Of a DNA stretch of 64,000 bases, positions 1 through 6,748 are shown in pieces. The number at the start of each line of letters is the position of its first letter. Position 1 is the first letter of the stretch. The position numbers and the translations under genes are program-made. Source of the stretch: Bacteroidota bacterium (GTDB lineage: Bacteria; Bacteroidota; Bacteroidia; Flavobacteriales_F; PHOS-HE28); contig JAFDZF010000014.1 in assembly GCA_018267055.1 (NCBI GenBank), positions 1 to 64,000 of the forward strand, given 5' to 3'. The notes under the pieces were generated by a model. The model saw only the letters and a program-made list of their open reading frames with translations. It did not search any database and was not told the DNA's origin.

Positions 1-1
1 C

Positions 2-2026
2 GGCTCCACCACGGACCTCATGATCAACGTGGATTGTGTCCCCACGCACTACCTAGTGACCGTTTCAGGCCACATCAGCCCCTGTGCACTGCTGAACAAC
101 ACCGTAACGCTACGTTGCACGTCCACCACCCCGTGGACGGAACTCGTGGTGCCGGTGGATGCTGACTGCAATTACACCGCTACGCTGGACCTCCCGTTCG
201 TCAGCGGCATCATCGAGGTCACTACCGGCTGCTCCAATGGTTCCGTGCCCGTCGAGAACGTATGGTACGAAGTCCCTTCGGGAGAGCAGGAGGTCTCCTA
301 TACGCGGGACCTGAGCTGCACTGCCGCCCCCGCAGAGGCCTGCTTCACGGTGGAGCAACAAGCGCCCTTCACGGCGTGGTTCCTCAACTGCAGCATGGGC
401 TGCAATGCGCCCTACACATACCTGTGGGATATCAGTGGACCAGGTGGTGGTACGCAAACGGGTGACGCGGTGCTCTACACCTTCCCCGGCCCGGGCGTCT
501 ATGCGGTATGCCTCAACTTTAGCGGCGCGGACGGATGTGCCTCCAGCATCTGTCACTCGGTCGTGGTCGCCATCGATGGTACCATCAACCCCGATTCACC
601 CTGCCACGCCTGCTTCACTTTCGAGCCGACCGCACCGTTCACGGCCGTGGCGACCACCTGTAGCACGGGCGGCACCGAGCCCTATACCTACCTGTGGGAC
701 TTCTCGAACGGCATCACGATATCCGGCCAGCCGATGCAGTACACGCTCACGTTCGCTGGTCCCGGAACGTACTCCATCTGTCACACGTTCTCCAATGCGG
801 ACGGTTGCGTGTCCGATACCTGTCAGGAAGTGATCGTGAACGACGACGGCACGATCATGCCACTCACCTCGGCCACGTATCAAGTGCACGTCTCCGGCCA
901 CGTGAGCCCCTGCACCCTGCTGGACAATACCGTCACCGTGCGGTGCACCAGCTGCACGCCCTGGGTGGAGCAGGTGGTGACCGTGGACGCCAACTGCGAT
1001 TACAACGCTACGCTGACCGTGGATGAGCTCGAAGGCGTCGTCGTGGTGGCCACCGGCTGCTCGAACGGCTCGGTCCCCAACAACACCATGCACTACATCG
1101 TGAACCCCTCCGTGGGCGAGACGTCGCTGACGCTGAACCTGAACTGCGACCCCGGTCCTTCCCAAGCCTGCTTCACCGTGGAACAGACCGCTCCCTTCAC
1201 GGCCACGTTCTCCAACTGCAGCACGGGCTGCCTGCCGCCCTTCACCTTCGTGTGGGACTTCAGCGATGCGGGGGCGGTCGAAGGGGATGAGGTGACGCAC
1301 ACCTTCCCCGGTCCGGGCGTCTATGCCGTATGCCTCAATGTCACGGGGGCCGACGGCTGCATAGGCCAGAGCTGCCAGGAGGTGGTCGTAGGTGCGGACG
1401 GCACCATCAACCCCGACCCGAACCCCTGCGAAGCGAGCTTCTGGGTGCTTCAGGCCTATGAGAACGACCCCTCCAGCGGCGATCCCATCCCCGTCCCCGG
1501 CGTGCTGTGGGTATGGAACCTGAGCAGCGGCAACGGCCCCTTCACCTTCGCCTGGGACTTCGGTGATGGCACCTCCTCCACGGACCCCTTCCCCACGCAT
1601 GTGTATGAAGGCATGGGCCCCTACAACCTCTGCCTCACCATCACCGGCGGCGGCTGCACCAACACCTATTGCGACAGCGTGGAAGTGGACGAGGAAGGCT
1701 TCCTGCGCGAGGGCGGCTTCACCATCAGCGTGCTGCACGAGATGCCCACCGGCATCGCCGACGTGGCCGCGGTCAGCGACATCAAGGCCTGGCCGAACCC
1801 GGTCGTGGACGAGCTGAACATCGCGGTGAGCAGCACCCTGAAAGGCGTGGTGGACGTGCTGGTGACCGACCTCAGCGGCCGCACCATCCTGAGCGAGCCC
1901 CGCGCACTGAACACCGGATCGAACACCCTCCGCCTGGCGACGAACACCCTTGAGCCCGGCATGTACGTCGTACGCGTGGGCGACAAGGCCCATGGTGTGA
2001 CCCAGCGCTTCGTGAAGACCCGATAA
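2..2026 (+). CDS. Secreted PKD-repeat protein with T9SS C-terminal sorting domain (5' partial)
   Basis: The frame is open to the window edge, so the N-terminus and signal peptide lie outside; residues here are counted from the first ATG at 20. Two related Cys-rich modules with the core VSGHxSPCxLL (about 11-85 and 290-375) alternate with PKD-like domains (about 105-190, 197-280, 383-465 and 475-560), the last with a canonical WDFGDGTSS. Residues about 587-668 form a type A T9SS sorting domain (AWPNPVVDELNI, then LEPGMYVVRVG). The product is therefore probably exported by T9SS and released or anchored at the cell surface as an adhesin-like or structural protein. A strong terminator follows directly. 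The overall class is well supported; the ligand is unknown. Confidence 0.9.
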   Translation, partial: GSTTDLMINVDCVPTHYLVTVSGHISPCALLNNTVTLRCTSTTPWTELVVPVDADCNYTATLDLPFVSGIIEVTTGCSNGSVPVENVWYEVPSGEQEVSYTRDLSCTAAPAEACFTVEQQAPFTAWFLNCSMGCNAPYTYLWDISGPGGGTQTGDAVLYTFPGPGVYAVCLNFSGADGCASSICHSVVVAIDGTINPDSPCHACFTFEPTAPFTAVATTCSTGGTEPYTYLWDFSNGITISGQPMQYTLTFAGPGTYSICHTFSNADGCVSDTCQEVIVNDDGTIMPLTSATYQVHVSGHVSPCTLLDNTVTVRCTSCTPWVEQVVTVDANCDYNATLTVDELEGVVVVATGCSNGSVPNNTMHYIVNPSVGETSLTLNLNCDPGPSQACFTVEQTAPFTATFSNCSTGCLPPFTFVWDFSDAGAVEGDEVTHTFPGPGVYAVCLNVTGADGCIGQSCQEVVVGADGTINPDPNPCEASFWVLQAYENDPSSGDPIPVPGVLWVWNLSSGNGPFTFAWDFGDGTSSTDPFPTHVYEGMGPYNLCLTITGGGCTNTYCDSVEVDEEGFLREGGFTISVLHEMPTGIADVAAVSDIKAWPNPVVDELNIAVSSTLKGVVDVLVTDLSGRTILSEPRALNTGSNTLRLATNTLEPGMYVVRVGDKAHGVTQRFVKTR

Positions 2027-2045
2027 CCGACGACACCCTTGGCGT

Positions 2046-2075
2046 GGAAGGGCGGCCGGTGACGGCCGCCCTTCC
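2046..2075 (+). terminator. Hairpin terminator after the T9SS cargo gene
   Basis: A perfect 13-bp GC-rich stem (GGAAGGGCGGCCG with its complement) and a 4-nt loop begin about 20 bp after the stop codon. There is no long T tract. It separates the cargo gene from the sigma-factor gene that starts 11 bp later. Confidence 0.65.
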
Positions 2076-2086
2076 GCTCATCACCG

Positions 2087-2647
2087 ATGGTCCGTGACGC
2101 GCTCATAGCCGACTGCATCCGCGGGGAACCGCGTGCCGAGGAAGAGCTCTATCGGGCCCTGCATCCCCTGATGATGTCGATCTGCACGCGCTATGAACGC
2201 AACCGCCAGGATGCAGCGGCCCGCATGAACCAGGGCTTCCTCAAGGTGCTCCGGAACCTGCACAAGCGCAAGCCCGATGTGCCCTTCGAACCCTGGGTGC
2301 GGCGGATCATGATCAACACCGTGATCGATGGGTTCCGCAAGGACCGCAGCCGCCGGACGACCGAGACCCTGGACATGCCCGAGGACACCACCGGAAGCAG
2401 CGACGTGAACGAATACCTGCAGCACATGGAAGCCGAAGCCTTCGCGGACCTGTTGCACCGCGTCCCCCCGATGTCGCGGAACGTGTTCAACCTTTTCGCC
2501 ATCGACGGGTTCAGCCACGCCGAGATCGCCGGGCAGCTCGGCATCAGTGAAGGCACGTCCAAGTGGCACGTGGCCCACGCACGCACCATCCTGCAACGGG
2601 CCATCGCGCAGCTCGCCCTCAACAACGTCCATCTCGTGAAGCCATGA
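2087..2647 (+). CDS. ECF-type RNA polymerase sigma factor
   Basis: This 186-residue protein has the two-domain ECF layout. A region 2 helix set (residues about 10-85, with MNQGFLKVLRNLHK and WVRRIMINTVIDGFRKDRSR) is joined by a short linker to a region 4 helix-turn-helix (about 125-178, FSHAEIAGQLGISEGTSKWHVAHAR). It would direct RNA polymerase to a small regulon. Its stop overlaps the start of the next gene (ATGA), so the two are probably translated together and functionally linked, the neighbour being a likely membrane-bound regulator. Family assignment is secure; the signal and targets are not visible. Confidence 0.9.
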   Translation: MVRDALIADCIRGEPRAEEELYRALHPLMMSICTRYERNRQDAAARMNQGFLKVLRNLHKRKPDVPFEPWVRRIMINTVIDGFRKDRSRRTTETLDMPEDTTGSSDVNEYLQHMEAEAFADLLHRVPPMSRNVFNLFAIDGFSHAEIAGQLGISEGTSKWHVAHARTILQRAIAQLALNNVHLVKP

Positions 2648-4455
2648 GCAAGCAGAACCACTTCGACGAACTCGCCCGGCGCAAGCTGGAGGAGCGGCAG
2701 TTCCCTTTCGATGAGGCGCAGTGGCAGGCCGCACGACAGGCGATCCGGGCCGAGCGCAACAAACGGCGCGCCGGCGGCTGGGCCCTGGCCGGCTGCGTGG
2801 TGCTCCTCGCCGGGCTGGCCCTGCTCTGGTGGCCGGCGGGCGAAGGGGACGAACACACCATCACCGCCACGGACATCCCCGGCCAGGCGCCTCCCGAAGC
2901 CCTCGCCCCGAACAGCACCTGGACCGACGGCACGGATGAACGTACGGCCACCACGCACGCACCGGGATCGCCGGTGACCACCGCGGAAGAGCTGGCGGCC
3001 CCGACGCCGATGACCCCGCCTGTCAGCGATGCCTCCTCCACTGAAAAAGCCGCAGCCAAGTCAACGACTGTCGCGCTCCGAACCTCCCCCGCACCTGCCG
3101 GATCGCCGATGCCGCAGCATCCGGGCGAACACCCGTCCACCACGACGGTCCACGCCGCACCCGCGATCACCGGCACTTCGACCATGGACGTGACGCGGCC
3201 TGCGTCCCCGGAGGCGGAGCACACCAGCGTGGCCCATGTACCCGCCAGCAGCGATGCCGGACCTGGAACGGAGGCCGCACCACAGCCCACCGTCGGGGGA
3301 TCGATCGCGGCCGCAACGGAGCCGTCCCTCGCGAACGATCCGCCGCAGGATCCGCTGGGACCACCGGCGAAAGAAGCAGTGCAACAGCCGGGAACGGTCG
3401 GCACACCGGCGGAGACCCCGCTCGCCATCGTGGATAGCGAAGCCCCCACCGTGGAAGCAACGGCCACCATCGCACAAGAGGCCACCGCCAGGCACACGAC
3501 GGACGAAAACGCGGACCCCGCCACCCCGTCCACGACGGAACGCACCCCGCCCCCGGCCACGCAGGACACGATACAGCCCGGATCGCTTGCCACCGCCGCT
3601 GCGGACAGCCTGCCGCCCGCTCCCGGCACACCGAACGACACGACCCAGGCTGCGCTCCCACCGGCCCTGATGCTGCCCCTGGTCGCCGCGCCATCGCCCT
3701 GGGAGCTCACCGCCTGGGGTGGTGCGCTGTCCTCCACCAGCCGTTACACCGGCCCGGACAGCGAGGAGTGGAACAACGCCAGTTCCGGCGCGCGTTCCTC
3801 CGCCTTCGGCCTGGAGCTGATGCACATGGGCCGGCACTTCGGCATCGGCACCGGCGTGCATTACGTCACCTATGCCGAGCAGTTCGATGCGGAGGCCGCC
3901 TACCGCCTGAGCGAAAGCTGGCGCCGGGTGTACTTCCTGACGCCGGTGGACACGGCCATCTTCTTCATCACCGACACCATCGACCAAGGCGGCGAGCTGG
4001 TGTACCAGGGGATCTCCCGGGACACCACGGTGCTGGTGCTGGGCTCGCGGATGGAGAACACCGTGACGGCCACCAAGCAGCGCGATGCGCGCCGGCAGCT
4101 GAACCGGGTGAGCTACGTGGAGGTGCCGCTGCTGCTGGACGCCCACGTGGTGTGCGGCCGCTGGAGCTTCGGCCTCATCGGCGGGCCCACCATCGGCCTG
4201 CTGTCCGGGCGGTACGGTGCTTTGCCGAACCAGGCGAACGATGGCTACAGCGACCTCGGCGATCGCGCGTTCCGCTCGCTGATGTTCGGCTATACGGCAC
4301 GCGTCTATGCCCGCTTCCGGGTGGGCGACCGGTGGTCGCTCGGGCTGGAGCCCTCCCTGCGCGGCCAGCTGGCGTCGGCCTTCAGCGATGGGGTGCTCAC
4401 ACGGCGCACGCAGGCCCTCGGCGGACTATTGAGCTTCACGTACCGGCTGCGGTAG
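2644..4455 (+). CDS. Membrane-anchored protein with long Pro/Thr/Ala linker and C-terminal outer-membrane beta-barrel
   Basis: This 603-residue protein starts at the ATG overlapping the sigma-factor stop; an upstream in-frame extension lies inside the sigma gene and is rejected. Residues 1-43 are charged and cytoplasmic-looking (DELARRKLEERQFPFDEAQW). Residues 44-63 form one membrane helix. About 70-350 is a low-complexity Pro/Thr/Ala/Ser segment long enough to cross the periplasm. About 355-603 alternates like an outer-membrane beta-barrel (WELTAWGGALSSTSRYTG, then FTYRLR at the C-terminus). The coupling to the ECF sigma factor and the short cytoplasmic N-terminus suggest an anti-sigma or sensor role spanning both membranes. 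That role is inferred from gene order and topology only. Confidence 0.75.
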   Translation: MSKQNHFDELARRKLEERQFPFDEAQWQAARQAIRAERNKRRAGGWALAGCVVLLAGLALLWWPAGEGDEHTITATDIPGQAPPEALAPNSTWTDGTDERTATTHAPGSPVTTAEELAAPTPMTPPVSDASSTEKAAAKSTTVALRTSPAPAGSPMPQHPGEHPSTTTVHAAPAITGTSTMDVTRPASPEAEHTSVAHVPASSDAGPGTEAAPQPTVGGSIAAATEPSLANDPPQDPLGPPAKEAVQQPGTVGTPAETPLAIVDSEAPTVEATATIAQEATARHTTDENADPATPSTTERTPPPATQDTIQPGSLATAAADSLPPAPGTPNDTTQAALPPALMLPLVAAPSPWELTAWGGALSSTSRYTGPDSEEWNNASSGARSSAFGLELMHMGRHFGIGTGVHYVTYAEQFDAEAAYRLSESWRRVYFLTPVDTAIFFITDTIDQGGELVYQGISRDTTVLVLGSRMENTVTATKQRDARRQLNRVSYVEVPLLLDAHVVCGRWSFGLIGGPTIGLLSGRYGALPNQANDGYSDLGDRAFRSLMFGYTARVYARFRVGDRWSLGLEPSLRGQLASAFSDGVLTRRTQALGGLLSFTYRLR

Positions 4456-4487
4456 CCAGCAAGCAGAGCCACCAGGTCGGAACGATC

Positions 4488-4495
4488 TACTTTCG
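4488..4495 (+). promoter_or_regulatory. -7-type promoter box upstream of the pyrophosphatase gene
   Basis: TACTTTCG matches the Bacteroidota -7 consensus TAnnTTTG except for one C. It lies 14 nt before the ATG at 4510. No convincing -33 TTTG element is visible. Confidence 0.5.
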
Positions 4496-4509
4496 TCGGC
4501 GCTTCGTTC

Positions 4510-5178
4510 ATGGGATCCGACCTGCTCCTCCTGACCGTATCCGTCCTATTGCTCGGACACTCCAGCATGGCCCAGAACACCACCCCCGATCCAAGCGCGG
4601 AGGATGCAGCGATGCACCGGAGCTTGCCCGATGGGACAGGACAGGTCACCGACCTGGAGCACCTGCCGGCCATCGTTCGTCCCGGCGTGGTCCGCACGGT
4701 GATCGAGATCCCCGCCGGCACCAGCGACAAGCGGCAGTACGACGCCGCCACCAATACCTTCCCGGTGGACCTGCGCGAAGGCGAGCCGCGCCGCATCAAG
4801 TTCCTGCCCTATCCGGCCAATTACGGCTTCATTCCGAGCACCCGGATGGACAAGGCCCGGGGCGGCGATGGGGATGCGCTCGACGTGTTCGTCCTCTGCT
4901 CCGCCCTGCCGAGCGGAACAGTGATCGAGGTGGAGCCGATCGGCATCATCGACCTGCTGGACGCGGGCGAGCGGGACGACAAGGTGATCGCCCTGCCGGC
5001 GGACCCCGCCTTGCGCACCGTGGACGCCAAGGATATCCGGGAGCTCCCGGCCGCGGCGCGCGACATCCTGGTGACCTGGCTGCTCCACTACGACCCCGAG
5101 AACACCGCCCAACTGGTCGGCGTGCGCGGGCGCGAGGACGCGTGGGAAGCGGTACAGCACTGGCACGTGGGCCGATAG
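4510..5178 (+). CDS. ppa: Family I inorganic pyrophosphatase with an N-terminal signal-like segment
   Basis: This 222-residue protein would hydrolyse pyrophosphate to two phosphates. The family I signature DGDALDVFV is present (about residues 119-127), as are YPANYGFIPSTR and GERDDKVIALP. Residues 1-22 (MGSDLLLLTVSVLLLGHSSM, then AQ) look like a cleavable signal peptide ending at an Ala-x-Ala-like site, which is unusual for a normally cytoplasmic enzyme; export to the periplasm is inferred. The ATG at 4510 sits 14 nt after a -7 promoter box. Starting further inside would remove the signal but leave no better start before the catalytic domain. Enzyme family is secure; location is moderate. Confidence 0.88.
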   Translation: MGSDLLLLTVSVLLLGHSSMAQNTTPDPSAEDAAMHRSLPDGTGQVTDLEHLPAIVRPGVVRTVIEIPAGTSDKRQYDAATNTFPVDLREGEPRRIKFLPYPANYGFIPSTRMDKARGGDGDALDVFVLCSALPSGTVIEVEPIGIIDLLDAGERDDKVIALPADPALRTVDAKDIRELPAAARDILVTWLLHYDPENTAQLVGVRGREDAWEAVQHWHVGR

Positions 5179-5189
5179 GAAAAGAACAA

Positions 5190-5207
5190 GGCGGCCCGTA
5201 GGCCGCC
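5190..5207 (-). terminator. Rho-independent terminator of the second sigma operon
   Basis: A perfect 7-bp stem (GGCGGCC/GGCCGCC) with a 4-nt loop is followed on the minus strand by a T-rich run (TTGTTCTTTT). It lies between convergent genes and fits best as the end of the minus-strand operon from 6682 to 5230. Confidence 0.6.
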
Positions 5208-5229
5208 CCGTTCACCAAAGCGATGGCGA

Positions 5230-5397
5230 TCAGTTCCCGGTCGCTCCATCGGTGGAGCGGGCCTCGTCGTTGTGCCAGCAGGCGTGGTGGTGGCCGCAGC
5301 CGTGGCCGGCCCAGCGCGGGCCGAGGGTGAAGCGGAGGGTGGCGAAAGTGGCCACCGCGAAGGCGAGGACGATCAGGCCTCGTGTCGAGCGTCTCAT
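5230..5397 (-). CDS. Small His/Cys-rich single-pass membrane protein
   Basis: This 55-residue protein starts at the ATG at 5397; a longer in-frame extension overlaps the upstream gene and is rejected. It has one hydrophobic segment (about residues 8-24) followed by a compact cluster GHGCGHHHACWHNDE (about 30-44), which looks able to bind a transition metal. It begins 10 bp after the preceding gene and is the last member of an ECF sigma operon. I do not recognise a family. A role in metal sensing or buffering is inferred only from the His/Cys cluster and the operon. Confidence 0.55.
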   Translation of the reverse strand: MRRSTRGLIVLAFAVATFATLRFTLGPRWAGHGCGHHHACWHNDEARSTDGATGN

Positions 5398-5407
5398 GGT
5401 CGTGGGA

Positions 5408-5698
5408 TCAGGTACGTTCAGCAGTGTTCGGCGGCTCCTGCCAGGGACGGCCGCAGCGCCAGGCGCGGTCCGCGCGGAAGCGGGCACGCTCTTCGTCGCT
5501 CATCGCGTGCCACCGCGCAGCGAACGCCGGACGCCTTCGGGCCCCGAAGCCGAACACCAGCCGGAACAGCAGTCCCAGCAGGAGGATGAGCGCCACCGCG
5601 GGCAGAAGGAAGGGGAAGAAGTAGAGCGCTGCACCGGCGAGCACGCCGCCCAGCGCGAGCCTCCAGAAGGGAGGCCTGTAGGGCATGTACGGTTCCAT
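5408..5698 (-). CDS. Small membrane protein with C-terminal MSDEERxRFR motif
   Basis: This 96-residue protein starts at ATG 5698 (MEPYMPYRPPFWRLALG). Two adjacent hydrophobic stretches (about 11-45) are followed by a basic tail with MSDEERARFRADRAWRCG. The upstream neighbour carries a matching motif, MTDEQRQQMREEWQRRCG, so the two look like paralogues or two halves of one protein. The reading frame of the neighbour runs through almost all of this gene in another frame. A fusion by a single-base shift is possible, because this frame stays open back to 5812. No family or function is recognised. Confidence 0.55.
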   Translation of the reverse strand: MEPYMPYRPPFWRLALGGVLAGAALYFFPFLLPAVALILLLGLLFRLVFGFGARRRPAFAARWHAMSDEERARFRADRAWRCGRPWQEPPNTAERT

Positions 5699-6134
5699 GG
5701 TATTGAAGACGAACGCCCACCGCCGATACTTCGATCCAGCGACGCGAACAGCCGCTGAACCGGGAGCCGCAGCGCCGCTGCCACTCTTCGCGCATCTGCT
5801 GGCGCTGTTCATCGGTCATGTTCTTGCACTTCTCGCGCCACGAGGCGCCCAGGCCGGGGCCTTCACCGTCCGGGGGACCGCCCCACCGGCGCCAGTGCAC
5901 ACCGCCCGGCCCGCCACGCCGGCCATGGAAGCCGCCGAACAGCAGCTTGCACAGCACCAGCAGGCCGACCGCCTTGGGCCACGTGAGCATGGCCCAGCCG
6001 GTGATGCCCGGCACGATCGCGTTCCAGAGCAGCATCACCACCACGCCCAGCACGGCGACGATGGCGATGACGAAGAATGGGATGAGGAAGCGCTTCTTCG
6101 AACGCATCTTCCTCCAGGCTTGAGTGTCCTTCAT
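5418..6134 (-). CDS. Membrane protein of the ECF operon; C-terminal end uncertain (overlaps next gene out of frame)
   Basis: ATG 6134 overlaps the sigma-factor stop (ATGA), which argues for translational coupling. Residues about 12-65 contain two hydrophobic segments, then a Gly/Arg/Trp-rich stretch and the motif MTDEQRQQMREEWQRRCG (about 106-123). From about residue 125 the frame becomes Arg/Ala-rich and runs 281 bp through the next gene in a different frame, with no earlier stop. The natural protein probably ends near residue 130, or is fused to the next product by a frameshift that is either an assembly error or real. The first 125 residues are the reliable part. Function unknown. Confidence 0.5.
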   Translation of the reverse strand: MKDTQAWRKMRSKKRFLIPFFVIAIVAVLGVVVMLLWNAIVPGITGWAMLTWPKAVGLLVLCKLLFGGFHGRRGGPGGVHWRRWGGPPDGEGPGLGASWREKCKNMTDEQRQQMREEWQRRCGSRFSGCSRRWIEVSAVGVRLQYHGTVHALQASLLEARAGRRARRCSALLLPLPSARGGAHPPAGTAVPAGVRLRGPKASGVRCAVARDERRRACPLPRGPRLALRPSLAGAAEHC

Positions 6135-6682
6135 CGGTCTCCGATCAATTCATTGTACAGTGTCCCCAACCGCTCGCGGAGGCGCTGCACCGCGTAGCGC
6201 TTGCGGGATATGATGGTCTTCAGGTTCTCTCCCTGTTCATCCGCGATGGTCTGCAGCGTCTTGTCCTCCAGCTCGTTCTGGATGAAGACGAGGCGCTGCT
6301 TCTCGGGCATCTCCTCCAGCCCGGTCCGCAGCTCTTCCCAGAAGAGGTCGCGCAACATATGCATGTCCGGGTCATCGTCCACGGCGAGCAGGATCTCCTT
6401 GAAGCCGATCCCGCCCTCGTCGTCCTCATAGGCCAGGTCCTCCAGCGCGGCCGTGCGCTTCTTGCGGTAGCGGTCGGTGATCTTGTTCCGGGCCACGCGG
6501 TACAGCCAGCCGCTCACCTGTTCGATCGCCTCGATCTCCGGCTGGTTGCTGAACTGCATCCAGACATCCTGCAGCACGTCCTCCGCATCCGCGTCGGTCG
6601 GTACGCGCCCGCGGATGAAGCCGAACAGCGCACTGCCGTACTGCTTCACCACCCGAGCAATGCCCACTTGTCGTTCGGTCAT
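6131..6682 (-). CDS. ECF-type RNA polymerase sigma factor
   Basis: The ATG at 6682 (MTERQVGIARVVKQYG) gives 183 residues; a GTG at 6709 would add nine. Region 2 is clear (DAEDVLQDVWMQFSNQ, then SGWLYRVARNKITDRYRKKR). An acidic linker (about 75-110, LAYEDDEGGIGF) leads to region 4 (LEEMPEKQRLVFIQNELEDK, then a helix-turn-helix with GENLKTIISRKRYAVQRLRERL). It heads a minus-strand operon with three small membrane proteins, the first overlapping by ATGA. Such operons usually respond to an envelope signal. The His/Cys-rich last gene makes a metal signal a reasonable guess. Confidence 0.9.
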   Translation of the reverse strand: MTERQVGIARVVKQYGSALFGFIRGRVPTDADAEDVLQDVWMQFSNQPEIEAIEQVSGWLYRVARNKITDRYRKKRTAALEDLAYEDDEGGIGFKEILLAVDDDPDMHMLRDLFWEELRTGLEEMPEKQRLVFIQNELEDKTLQTIADEQGENLKTIISRKRYAVQRLRERLGTLYNELIGDR

Positions 6683-6748
6683 TGCGTGGTCCACGGGATC
6701 CCTCGCCACTCTGGGAGGGTTGACGGACGAATCGGGAAATTACTTCAG

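Noticed and set aside
2563-2643. Upstream extension of the barrel-protein gene
   Set aside because: The extension lies wholly within the sigma-factor gene. The ATG at 2644 overlapping its stop is a normal coupled start.
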